From an uncultured Psychrobacter sp. (GTDB taxonomy: Bacteria > Pseudomonadota > Gammaproteobacteria > Pseudomonadales > Moraxellaceae), in NCBI GenBank assembly GCA_947489525.1, contig CANLDW010000001.1, forward strand, positions 682,001 through 746,000: a stretch of 64,000 nt of DNA. Reading direction: 5' to 3'. The translations under genes were made by a program, and so were the position numbers. Shown here one piece after another: positions 40,653 to 48,162 of this stretch. The number at the start of each line of letters is the position of its first letter. The first letter of the stretch is position 1. Below the pieces are notes generated by a model. That model ran no database searches, was not told the DNA's origin, and worked only from the letters and a program-made list of their open reading frames with translations.

Positions 40653-40961
40653 ATGGATACACAGATAACTGCACTGCGCGCGCGTATTGCTGCTAGTAAA
40701 CCGCAGCTTTATGATTTACAAAGCGATACGTGGTGGCTATTAGGGACTACAGGCTGTCATTTGTGTGATATCGCTGAGCAGCTTGTGCAGCGTTTCCAAG
40801 CTGTACAGCCAATCGATATTGAGCACATTGATATTGCTGATTTTGATGACGATCTGATGATGCACTTTGCGACGAGTATTCCAGTATTGTTAGCACCTAG
40901 CAAGCGTTTGGATTATCCATTTTCAGTCATGGATCTGCAGCAGCTGTTATTTGTATCGTAG
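40653..40961 (+). CDS. Glutaredoxin-like (DUF836-type) protein
   Basis: This 102 aa protein has a thioredoxin-like fold of the YruB/DUF836 kind. The redox motif CHLC is in TTGCHLCDIAEQL (about residues 34-37), and the cis-proline is in ATSIPVLLAP. It probably acts as a small thiol reductant, but the partner is unknown. Its stop codon lies inside the first unit of an 11-bp tandem repeat. Confidence 0.85.
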   Translation: MDTQITALRARIAASKPQLYDLQSDTWWLLGTTGCHLCDIAEQLVQRFQAVQPIDIEHIDIADFDDDLMMHFATSIPVLLAPSKRLDYPFSVMDLQQLLFVS

Positions 40962-41012
40962 TTGCATAGTAGTTGCATAGTAATTGCATAGTAGTTGCAT
41001 AGTAATTGCATA
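40958..41012. repeat. Five-copy 11-bp tandem repeat at the end of the glutaredoxin-like gene
   Basis: Five contiguous units of GTAGTTGCATA (units 3 and 5 read GTAATTGCATA) start at the stop codon of the upstream gene. The array is bracketed by GTATCGTA on both sides (40953-40960 and 41013-41020). The unit length is about one helical turn. Confidence 0.95.
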
Positions 41013-41136
41013 GTATCGTAAGGGCGCTGACACTATTAGGTGTGAGTTGCTTTGGGTATATTGCCCTATATGACAGCTTTGTTAACTGCCCCATACCCTT
41101 TATACTCTATCTATACTTTACTCAATAGCTCTATCT

Positions 41137-42048
41137 ATGACCCTAAACCAGCTTTTTAAAACAGCACCTGTTACTACTGTATTACTCATCAGCTTTATTG
41201 GGCTATTTGTTATACAGTTATTGACAGGCGTTGATGCTAATAATCCTACCACTGAGTCCCTGCTGCACTGGGGCGCAAACGCTTTGCCTTATACTATGAG
41301 TGAGGAGCCGTGGCGTCTGGTTAGTAGTGGGTTTTTGCACATTGGGCTTATGCATCTACTCTTTAATGGTTTTGCGATGTATTTTTTTGGTCAAGTGGCT
41401 GAGCCGATGTTTGGCTCCGCTAAGTTTTTGGCCTTGTTTATACTCTCCGTCGTTGGAGGTAATTTACTGAATAGTTATGTCACGTGGCAGACGATCTTAG
41501 ATGGCGGACAACCGGGATTATCAGCTGGCGCGTCCGGCGGCATTATGGGCATTGGCGCTGCCCTTCTTATTGCCGCTTTGTTTAAGATCTCAGTCAATGG
41601 CATGGTACTCAACCTAAAGAGTTTAGTGCTGATTATGGGTATTAACTTGGTTTATGGTTTTGCGGTACCGGGTATTGACAACGCAGGACATATTGGCGGC
41701 GCGCTAACGGGTTTACTCATTGAATTAGGCTTTGCTGTGAGCTACCGCAAACGTATGGATCAGTCAGTTGCACTACAACACTACCAGACTCAGCCCGCCT
41801 ATTATTCTGTTGATCCAAGCTATTCGTCAGGCGCTGCGGGTTATCCTTATCATGAACACAGTGACGATATAAATGACGCTACTGTCAGCACTAATGATAC
41901 AACGGCTGCCCAGTCTCAAAATTTACAGTCTCAGACTTTGTGGCGATTATTACCTTGGCTGGTTATACTTTTAATTACGCTAAGCTTTGTCTGGTGGTGG
42001 CAAGATATTCACAACCATATCATACAGGTGCTTAATAGTGTTCAATAA
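41137..42048 (+). CDS. Rhomboid-family intramembrane serine protease
   Basis: Rhomboid proteases cleave membrane proteins within the bilayer. The catalytic Ser lies in GASGGIMGIGAALLI (about residues 131-145) and the partner His in HIGGALTGLLIE near 190. The HLLFNGFAMYFFG loop is conserved. Six or so membrane helices lie in residues 15-200, then comes a disordered Tyr/Ser/Thr/Asp-rich region and an additional C-terminal membrane helix (about 270-292). The extra helix and linker are unusual against the basic six-helix bacterial form. The substrate is unknown. Confidence 0.9.
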   Translation: MTLNQLFKTAPVTTVLLISFIGLFVIQLLTGVDANNPTTESLLHWGANALPYTMSEEPWRLVSSGFLHIGLMHLLFNGFAMYFFGQVAEPMFGSAKFLALFILSVVGGNLLNSYVTWQTILDGGQPGLSAGASGGIMGIGAALLIAALFKISVNGMVLNLKSLVLIMGINLVYGFAVPGIDNAGHIGGALTGLLIELGFAVSYRKRMDQSVALQHYQTQPAYYSVDPSYSSGAAGYPYHEHSDDINDATVSTNDTTAAQSQNLQSQTLWRLLPWLVILLITLSFVWWWQDIHNHIIQVLNSVQ

Positions 42049-42185
42049 ACAGCTGCTATCATTACCCATTTGAATGTCCAACAGACCCTAGAATTACTGT
42101 AAACTATGCAGCACTACGTTATAACAGATCTGCTCTTTGCAACAATTACGACTTGGTTATTTACCCTTACTGACGAGACCTCACT

Positions 42186-42986
42186 ATGTCTATTCTAACT
42201 CTACCCGTTCGCTCTGCTCGCACTTTCGCTATAGCTGCGACTGCTATTTTGAGCGTTGTTGGCACTGCCAACGCTGCTCCTTTTGCAAACTTACCTGCTG
42301 ATCAAAATGCCCAGCTCAGCGTCGGTGTCAATGTACTCGCAACCAACTCTGCGTATGATTTAGAGGACAGTTATGAGTTTCGCGTATTACCGGGTGTGTT
42401 CTATGACAACAATATAATCTATGCTCGCGGCGCGCAGGCGGGCGCGTATCTCATTAATGATGGCAAAAACCAACTATCAGCCTATGCACAGCTTGCAGGT
42501 AGCGAGTTTGATCCTGATGATGCAGAAGGCGCACTACAAGGTCTTGATAAGCGTAAAGCGTCAGCGGCGGCTGGTCTAACTTATTTGCGTCGTACGCCTG
42601 TTGGCGGCTTTCGGGCACAAATTGCTACTGATATCCTAGGTCATAGTGATGGTAACATCGCTCGTTTGACGTATATTGGTAAGCTTACAAGAGACAAGCT
42701 GACTGTCTATCCCAGCATAGGCTTTGAGTATCATGACGATGATTTTAATGAGTACTATTATGGAGTCAGCGACGATGAGTCAGCAGAGACAGGTATAGAC
42801 GCTTATTCATCGGACGCCAGCTTAAACCCCTATATCAATATTAGTGCTAACTACGATATCAACGAGCGCTGGGCAGGATTTTTTAATCAAAGCTTAAGCT
42901 ACTTGCCAGATGAGCAATATGATAGCCCGATGGTAGACTCACGTACTGATGCCACAACAACGCTTGGACTCTTGTATAAGTTTTAG
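42186..42986 (+). CDS. MipA/OmpV-family outer-membrane protein
   Basis: This 266 aa outer-membrane beta-barrel of the MipA/OmpV family has a signal peptide ending TANA and then APFANLPADQN. The pattern AQLSVGVNVLATNSAY and the C-terminal GLLYKF with final Phe fit. MipA was described as a scaffold between murein synthases and hydrolases, while other members respond to osmolarity or antibiotics, so the role here is open. It ends at a strong terminator. Confidence 0.87.
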   Translation: MSILTLPVRSARTFAIAATAILSVVGTANAAPFANLPADQNAQLSVGVNVLATNSAYDLEDSYEFRVLPGVFYDNNIIYARGAQAGAYLINDGKNQLSAYAQLAGSEFDPDDAEGALQGLDKRKASAAAGLTYLRRTPVGGFRAQIATDILGHSDGNIARLTYIGKLTRDKLTVYPSIGFEYHDDDFNEYYYGVSDDESAETGIDAYSSDASLNPYINISANYDINERWAGFFNQSLSYLPDEQYDSPMVDSRTDATTTLGLLYKF

Positions 42987-43011
42987 GGTTTAAGGTCTGA
43001 TTTAAACTAAG

Positions 43012-43041
43012 AAGCCAAGCCTCTAGCTTGGCTTTTTTTTG
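43012..43041 (+). terminator. Terminator of the MipA/OmpV gene
   Basis: Arms AAGCCAAGC and GCTTGGCTT with a 5-base loop are followed by a run of T. Confidence 0.92.
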
Positions 43042-43062
43042 GCAAAAATCTGAGATAAAAAT

Positions 43063-43090
43063 CTTGAAATTCTCTAGTCTATCCATACTT
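43063..43090 (+). promoter_or_regulatory. Sigma-32 (heat-shock) promoter of hsp20
   Basis: A perfect CTTGAAA -35 at 43063-43069 is followed, 11-13 bases later, by a CCATAC -10-like element (43083-43088). The consensus is CTTGAAA with CCCCATNT downstream. Position about 50 bases before a small heat-shock gene makes the assignment plausible. Confidence 0.55.
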
Positions 43091-43139
43091 ATATAGTAGG
43101 TTAGACACACAACAAACAATTAATGATAAGGAGACTGTT

Positions 43140-43568
43140 ATGAGTAAATTAGTCACACGTAATTCAATCTTTGACAACTTCTTTGATGAGATGGCACCAA
43201 GCTTTTTGATGCGTCCACTGCATGGTGAAGCGCTTCCTAATGCAAGCCAGATCAAGATTGATGTCAGTGAAAAAGACGATGCGTTCCATGTCAATGCTGA
43301 GATACCCGGCGTTGCCAAAGAGGATATCGATCTGTCTATTACTGGAGATATCGTCTCTATTAGTGCTGAGATTGCCCAAAAAGATGAGCAAAAAGACGGC
43401 GATAAGGTACTGCGTAGTGAGCGCTACTTTGGCTCCGTCTCGCGTAGTTTTCAGTTACCCTCCAAGGTAAAGGTCGATGCAGCAGAAGCGTCTTATGAGA
43501 ATGGTATACTCAAACTGGTACTACCAAAAGAGACCAGCTCAGAGCGCAAAAAGCTTGAGATTAAATAA
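43140..43568 (+). CDS. Small heat-shock protein (Hsp20/alpha-crystallin family)
   Basis: This 142 aa ATP-independent holdase keeps unfolding proteins soluble. Its alpha-crystallin domain spans about residues 38-132 (from IKIDVSEKDDAFHVNAEIPG to GILKLVLPKE). The domain end is followed by a short tail with SSERKKLEIK, and the I-x-I type tail motif is not obvious. A GGAG ribosome site precedes the ATG. It is most like the HspA/class A branch. It ends at a hairpin terminator. Confidence 0.93.
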   Translation: MSKLVTRNSIFDNFFDEMAPSFLMRPLHGEALPNASQIKIDVSEKDDAFHVNAEIPGVAKEDIDLSITGDIVSISAEIAQKDEQKDGDKVLRSERYFGSVSRSFQLPSKVKVDAAEASYENGILKLVLPKETSSERKKLEIK

Positions 43569-43607
43569 AAATAGCTTAGCGTTAATAAGAGTCTAAGTAA
43601 ATGATTG

Positions 43608-43640
43608 AGGGCACATGAGTGATTCATGTGTCCTTTTTGT
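43608..43640 (+). terminator. Terminator of hsp20
   Basis: Arms GGGCACATGA and TCATGTGTCC with one G-U pair are followed by TTTTTG, about 40 bases after the stop. Confidence 0.85.
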
Positions 43641-43719
43641 TTGGGATACTGTTATGGACTAAGCATGATTGATAGGCTTAATATGATCTCAAAGATTAAG
43701 ATGATCAGTCTTAACTAAT

Positions 43720-43769
43720 CATTTACCAAGCATTTACCAAGCATTTACCAAGCATTTACCAAGCATTTG
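43720..43769. repeat. 11-bp tandem repeat, four copies
   Basis: Four exact contiguous copies of CATTTACCAAG (43720-43763) plus a partial fifth lie between hsp20 and the AT-rich islet. The unit length equals that of the 40958 array although the sequence differs. Confidence 0.95.
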
Positions 43770-43892
43770 TTTATTTTATTTATTAACTTAATCATATAAA
43801 ATACTAATACAAGTATTAAAGCATATTTTGGATTTTTAATGTAACATAGGATAATAAATTCTTTAAAAACTTCCATTAAGGGAGGGAAAGTC

Positions 43893-44081
43893 ATGAATAA
43901 ACGAAACAATAATCGCCGAAACCATAAAGATTACAAACCTTCAGAGGTATTGAAGGATGCTACTGATAGTTATTTTGATATGTTGAACCACTCATTGTCG
44001 AAATTTAGTAAGCATAGAGACTCAAATGAGAAGGAATTGAAAAGTGGAACCAAAATCACTACACATAGAATCCCTCTTTGA
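43893..44081 (+). CDS. Small basic protein upstream of an interrupted gene
   Basis: This 62 aa open frame has a good ribosome site (GGGAGGG). It encodes a hydrophilic, strongly basic and Asn-rich protein (MNKRNNNRRNHKDYKPSEV at the start) with an amphipathic middle (DATDSYFDMLNHSLSKF). Its last 38 bases overlap the GTG start of the next gene, the usual sign of translational coupling. The family is unknown. Base composition is AT-rich compared with the flanking housekeeping genes. Confidence 0.6.
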   Translation: MNKRNNNRRNHKDYKPSEVLKDATDSYFDMLNHSLSKFSKHRDSNEKELKSGTKITTHRIPL

Positions 44082-44874
44082 TTTTTTCTATTTAGATAAC
44101 AAAAAAATAAGCTCTTTTTATGCTCAATTGACTGGTAATGGCTCCATTGAATCCTATAAAGAAATTCACGGTATTACAGATAATAAATCAATATAAGCAA
44201 CAGTTGGCGTACCTACTGTAACTGGCGGTAAACTAGGTTCTAATGAACAAGCTAATAGTGGCGCAGAACGTTCTTACAATGCTGTTCATACTATGCCAAG
44301 AGAGATGATCAACAAACTAGATGAATTAGGTTTTGTGAGTAGGTTCCTCTGCGAATCAAACCTTGGACGATTAGTTTTGTTGAAAGGCAAGCTTGGTCTT
44401 GTAGATGTAAATATGTTGAGCGCTATTGTAGAACCTGCACTAAATTTCTATCTTAAGAGCATGAAAGACTCAAGTGACAAAGCAGATAGAGATGAAGCCA
44501 AAGAAATCGGTAAAATTAAACAAGATCTAATTGATTTTATACAGAATGTTCCTTTTGCTATTCAAAGCCGTTTTATAGTCAAATCGGAAAAAAGTACAGA
44601 AGAAGTATGGATGACTTTAAATAGAGATGAGCTATCAATACCGACACATGATATGAACTTTAAACATGGTGAGTTTATGGCTGGTGAATGGTACTTACTC
44701 GGTATCCTAGATGCTCTACCCAATGATGATGTTGATTATGAAGGTAAAGATGATTCTGAACTCCAGAATATGATGAAAATGTTTGTTAATGAGCTTAAGA
44801 ACTTAGCTGGTCGACCTAAAAGTTCATTTGGAATTACCCCAATTGCTATTTTTAGAAACATTGAACCTAATTGA
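44044..44874 (+). pseudogene. Nonsense-interrupted gene resembling DUF6414-type proteins
   Basis: From GTG at 44044 (AAGGA ribosome site upstream) the frame reads VEPKSLHIESLFDFFYLDNK and continues for 50 codons to TAA at 44194-44196. The same frame stays open from there to 44874, giving 276 codons overall. The two halves read as one protein: an N-terminal FDFFYLDNKKISSFYAQL, then NKLDELGFVSRFL, LVLLKGKLGLVDVNML and AGEWYLLGILDALPND. This architecture recalls DUF6414 proteins, from memory only. The downstream ATG at 44293 would give 193 aa but has no ribosome site. Either a recent nonsense mutation or a sequence error explains the stop. Confidence 0.65.
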
Positions 44875-45071
44875 TTAAAATTAGAGCTATACATTTGTTT
44901 TTCTCAAATAACAAGAATTACCATCAAAAGGCTTCATTTGACCTAATTACAGCCTATATTTTTGATTAAATCATAGGTATGTTTTTGCAAATCTAAAATC
45001 GTAGTGCAAATTTTCAACGTTTTTTAATTAATACCTTCAAAACTAACTTTAGAGATCAAAAAAAAGCATGC

Positions 45072-45132
45072 GTAGCGTGGGTACTAACCCACGTTGTAAT
45101 TCATAATTATCATGGGTTAGCATCCACGCTAC
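45072..45132. repeat. REP/MITE-like inverted repeat
   Basis: The left arm GTAGCGTGGGTACTAACCCA pairs with TGGGTTAGCATCCACGCTAC at 18 of 20 positions, around a 21-base AT-rich loop. Similar GTAGCGTGGGT...ACCCACG repeats are, to my recollection, dispersed in several bacterial genomes. It is GC-richer than the surrounding DNA, consistent with a mobile palindromic element. Confidence 0.7.
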
Positions 45133-45137
45133 AAGTC

Positions 45138-45168
45138 AAAAAAAACCTTGCCACATAAATGACAAGGT
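45138..45168 (-). terminator. Terminator of fumC
   Basis: Arms ACCTTGTCA and TGGCAAGGT (one G-U pair) lie beyond fumC, followed on the minus strand by a run of eight U. Confidence 0.85.
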
Positions 45169-45229
45169 CTTCTCAGTTGAAATCAAAGCAGTGGGTTACA
45201 CATGCGCCCACCCTACTCACTTAAAAACT

Positions 45230-46630
45230 TTACTTTGGATGCACCATATCTTCTGGCGTGACCCACTCATCAAACTGCGCTTCGGTCATCAAGTCCAGCT
45301 CAACGGCGACTTGCTTCAGCGTCTTGTCCTCTTTATACGCCGTCTTAGCAATTTTCGCCGCGTTCTCGTAACCGACATGACGATTCAGTGCAGTCACTAA
45401 CATCAATGAATTATGTAAGAAATGATCAATTTTCTCTTTCACAGGCTCGATACCAACAGCGCAGTTGTCATTAAAGCTATTGCACGCATCACCCAGTAAT
45501 TGGATAGATTGTAGTAAGTTAAAGGCAATCACTGGCATATACACGTTAAGCTCAAAGTTACCCGACGCGCCCGCCATGCTAATCGTAGTATCGTTACCCA
45601 TGACTTGCGCGACCACCATAGTCATGGCTTCTGACTGAGTAGGATTGACTTTACCCGGCATGATGGAGGAACCTGGCTCATTCTCTGGAATGGTAAGCTC
45701 GCCAAGACCACAACGCGGCCCTGACGCCAGCCAGCGCACGTCATTAGCGATTTTATTTAGGCTAGCCGCTAGCGTTTTTAATGCACCAGAGGCAAATACT
45801 TCGGCATCACGAGCTGCTAGGGCTTCAAATTTATTGGGTGAGGTGACAAACGGCAAGTCCGTCAATTTTGATAATTGCTCCGCCGCCTTTACCGCATAAT
45901 CAGGATGGGCGTTGAGACCCGTACCGACCGCCGTACCGCCTAGTGGCAACTCATACAAACCTTGCAGCGCGTTATCAATCCGCGTGAGCGCATGATCAAG
46001 CTGACTGACATAACCGCTAAACTCTTGTCCTAGCGTCAACGGTGTGGCGTCTTGCAAATGGGTACGGCCAATTTTAACGATGCTATCAAAGTCTTTAGCT
46101 TTTTTATCGAGCGTATCGCGGAGCGCTTTGACCGCTGGGATCAGCAGGCTGTTGATTTGACGCGCGGCGGCGACACGAATAGCGGTTGGAAAGCTGTCGT
46201 TAGTTGACTGAGCATGGTTGACATGGTCATTGGGATGAATCGGTGAGTAACTGCCACGCTCCGAGCCGGCAATCTCATTAGCACGGTTGGCAAGCACTTC
46301 GTTCATATTCATGTTCGACTGGGTGCCAGAACCCGTTTGCCAAACGACGAGTGGAAACTGATCGCTAAGTCCGCCGTTGATAACTTCATCAGCGGCTTGG
46401 ACGATTAAATCGCGCTTGTCGTTGTCGATACGATCAAGGCTGGCATTGGTGATCGCCGCGGCTTTTTTGACCAGCGCCATCGCTTCAATCATCGGACGCG
46501 GCAAGGTCTCGCCGCCAATCTTAAAGTTCTCGCGGCTACGCTGAGTTTGCGCGCCCCAATAGGCGTCGCTTGGCACTTCGACGTTGCCCATAGTGTCTTT
46601 CTCAAGTCGTGTGCTCTGATTCTGTGACAT
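45230..46630 (-). CDS. fumC: Fumarate hydratase class II
   Basis: FumC is the iron-independent, oxidant-resistant fumarase of the TCA cycle. The superfamily signature [16 protein letters not shown] is near residue 317. [17 protein letters not shown] holds the catalytic His, and [12 protein letters not shown] the substrate-binding Ser/Thr/Asn. The length of 466 aa is standard. It has its own terminator and an upstream promoter region of about 218 bases shared with the divergent cyclo-ligase gene. Confidence 0.97.
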   Translation of the reverse strand: MSQNQSTRLEKDTMGNVEVPSDAYWGAQTQRSRENFKIGGETLPRPMIEAMALVKKAAAITNASLDRIDNDKRDLIVQAADEVINGGLSDQFPLVVWQTGSGTQSNMNMNEVLANRANEIAGSERGSYSPIHPNDHVNHAQSTNDSFPTAIRVAAARQINSLLIPAVKALRDTLDKKAKDFDSIVKIGRTHLQDATPLTLGQEFSGYVSQLDHALTRIDNALQGLYELPLGGTAVGTGLNAHPDYAVKAAEQLSKLTDLPFVTSPNKFEALAARDAEVFASGALKTLAASLNKIANDVRWLASGPRCGLGELTIPENEPGSSIMPGKVNPTQSEAMTMVVAQVMGNDTTISMAGASGNFELNVYMPVIAFNLLQSIQLLGDACNSFNDNCAVGIEPVKEKIDHFLHNSLMLVTALNRHVGYENAAKIAKTAYKEDKTLKQVAVELDLMTEAQFDEWVTPEDMVHPK

Positions 46631-46848
46631 AACAATCCTCTTTTTTTGTTTAGCAAAAATGGTTTATTATAAAAAGTGCAAAGCTGCTGCACGTAAAGTA
46701 AGTAAGATATAAAGTGGGGTTATGATAGCATGGCTTATAAAAAATTTCTCCACACCGATAGCAGTATTTATCGTTAAAAGTGCTTAGTGTAAGCTGCTGT
46801 GGTAGCCCCTAATAGAACTCTACTCCCCTACTAAATAATGCAAAAACT

Positions 46849-47697
46849 ATGACGATCACCAATCCGCCCAGACGCCAGTTTACCCGCCAACGCCGTCAGT
46901 TAACTGCTTCTGAGCGTAGACATTTAGGTCAAGCAGCCAGCTTGCATTTAATCAAACTGCAGCAACGCTTGCCTGCTCATGCTCGCGTGGCTTTATACTA
47001 CGATGGTTTTGGTGAGCTACCTACCCAGCCGATACTAGACTGGTGCCAAAACCTAAATTATCAGGCGTATTTACCTGTAGTGGGTTCGCTAGGAAGCGAT
47101 GATAAACGCTTGCGCTTTGTGCCAATTTATCACTCTAAACTAGTGAGCGTACCAACACGTATTCACCGCTTAGGAATGCCGCAAAATTATCATCGCCGCC
47201 TGCTGTGGGCAAAAGAATTGGATGTCATTATCTGTCCACTGGTAGCGGTAGATAATGAGGGCAATCGCATGGGTATGGGTGGCGGTTTTTATGATACGAC
47301 GCTTGGCACAAGCTATCGGGCTGGCGTAAAGAAACCATTAAAAATCGGCTGGTGTTACGACTTTCAAGTGGTAGATAAGCTTGAGTATCAGCCTTGGGAT
47401 GTGCCTTTGGATGGACTGATTACGCCAAGTGGAATAAGGTGGTTTAAACAAAACAGTACTGAAAAGTTTGAACCAACAGAATCCAGTGCTGAGAACGTTG
47501 ATGATTATTTGCAAACCTTGGGAAATGATGACGCTAGAGAGATGCTCTATTACAGTCAAGAGCAAGAGTTTAGTTCTGAGGAGTTGTCGAGCGTTATTAA
47601 CGAGGCGCGTTTGCAGGAGTTACTTACGCAAAGTGATGCGTTTTTAGATGGCTTAAGTGGTGAAATTGAGGGTTTTGGTGAGGATGATGATAAATAA
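46849..47697 (+). CDS. 5-formyltetrahydrofolate cyclo-ligase with acidic C-terminal extension
   Basis: This enzyme converts 5-formyl-THF to 5,10-methenyl-THF using ATP. The core (about residues 1-200) has RRQLTASERRHLG, the VDNEGNRMGMGGGFYDTTL motif and GWCYDFQ. Family members are usually 180-205 aa; this one continues for about 80 residues that are strongly acidic (Glu/Asp/Ser) and end GEDDDK. The extension looks disordered with a possible helix near EELSSVINEARLQELL. The next gene starts 10 bases downstream. Confidence 0.9.
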   Translation: MTITNPPRRQFTRQRRQLTASERRHLGQAASLHLIKLQQRLPAHARVALYYDGFGELPTQPILDWCQNLNYQAYLPVVGSLGSDDKRLRFVPIYHSKLVSVPTRIHRLGMPQNYHRRLLWAKELDVIICPLVAVDNEGNRMGMGGGFYDTTLGTSYRAGVKKPLKIGWCYDFQVVDKLEYQPWDVPLDGLITPSGIRWFKQNSTEKFEPTESSAENVDDYLQTLGNDDAREMLYYSQEQEFSSEELSSVINEARLQELLTQSDAFLDGLSGEIEGFGEDDDK

Positions 47698-47706
47698 GAA
47701 TAATCT

Positions 47707-48153
47707 ATGAAAATAAATGAATTTACCAAAGCCACTAAGATCTACTTTCGCTCCCAGCGCCTGCGCATAGTTTTTGCCATTTTATGGGTGGTATTTGTCG
47801 GTCTTATCATTAGTTTAGGTTTTGGCACAGACCCTTATCTACTTCATGTTCGTGGTATCCCTGCTCCGCATCCCTACCCTGTAGAATTAGTTGTCATATT
47901 GGTAATGGCAATGCTTTTTCACTTAAGCTTACTGGTAACTTTAGATGTATACCTGCACAGCCGATGGAAGTTTTTGGCGATGCTAGTGACTAGTGTTTTG
48001 TTTTTACTTTATTTTGGTATGATGGCGATGCACGCACCGCCGCCATTGGGCGGGATGATTTTTTGGACTTTCCTTTCCTCCTTACTGTTTCTCGTAATTT
48101 GCTTTTGGCAGGCTTGTTTGTTGCTTTTACGACGATTTTTTCGTAGAGCTTAA
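47707..48153 (+). CDS. Unknown membrane protein
   Basis: This 148 aa protein has about four hydrophobic helices (about residues 20-40, 60-80, 88-108 and 115-140) and a basic ending RRFFRRA. The loop after helix 1 contains HVRGIPAPHPYP. It follows the cyclo-ligase by 9 bases on the same strand and probably shares its transcript. I do not recognise a family. Confidence 0.75.
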   Translation: MKINEFTKATKIYFRSQRLRIVFAILWVVFVGLIISLGFGTDPYLLHVRGIPAPHPYPVELVVILVMAMLFHLSLLVTLDVYLHSRWKFLAMLVTSVLFLLYFGMMAMHAPPPLGGMIFWTFLSSLLFLVICFWQACLLLLRRFFRRA

Positions 48154-48162
48154 CTCTAATAC

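Larger units (their letters stand above)
43569..43892. other. Gap between hsp20 and the AT-rich islet
   Basis: These 324 bases hold the hsp20 terminator, an 11-bp tandem repeat at 43720-43769, and the AT-rich promoter region of the following small gene. GC content appears to drop sharply after about 43770. Confidence 0.55.
44875..45229. other. Gap between the islet and fumC with a mobile-type hairpin
   Basis: These 355 bases contain a long imperfect inverted repeat at 45072-45132 and the fumC terminator at 45138-45168. The remainder is AT-rich with no gene seen. Confidence 0.55.

Noticed and set aside
43720..43769. CRISPR array
   Set aside because: The 11-bp units are directly contiguous without spacers, and there are no cas genes in the window. 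The same applies to the other tandem arrays.
44293..44874. Stand-alone 193 aa gene starting at ATG 44293
   Set aside because: No ribosome site precedes it, and coherent protein sequence in the same frame extends upstream through the TAA to a GTG with a good ribosome site. An interrupted longer gene explains the data better.
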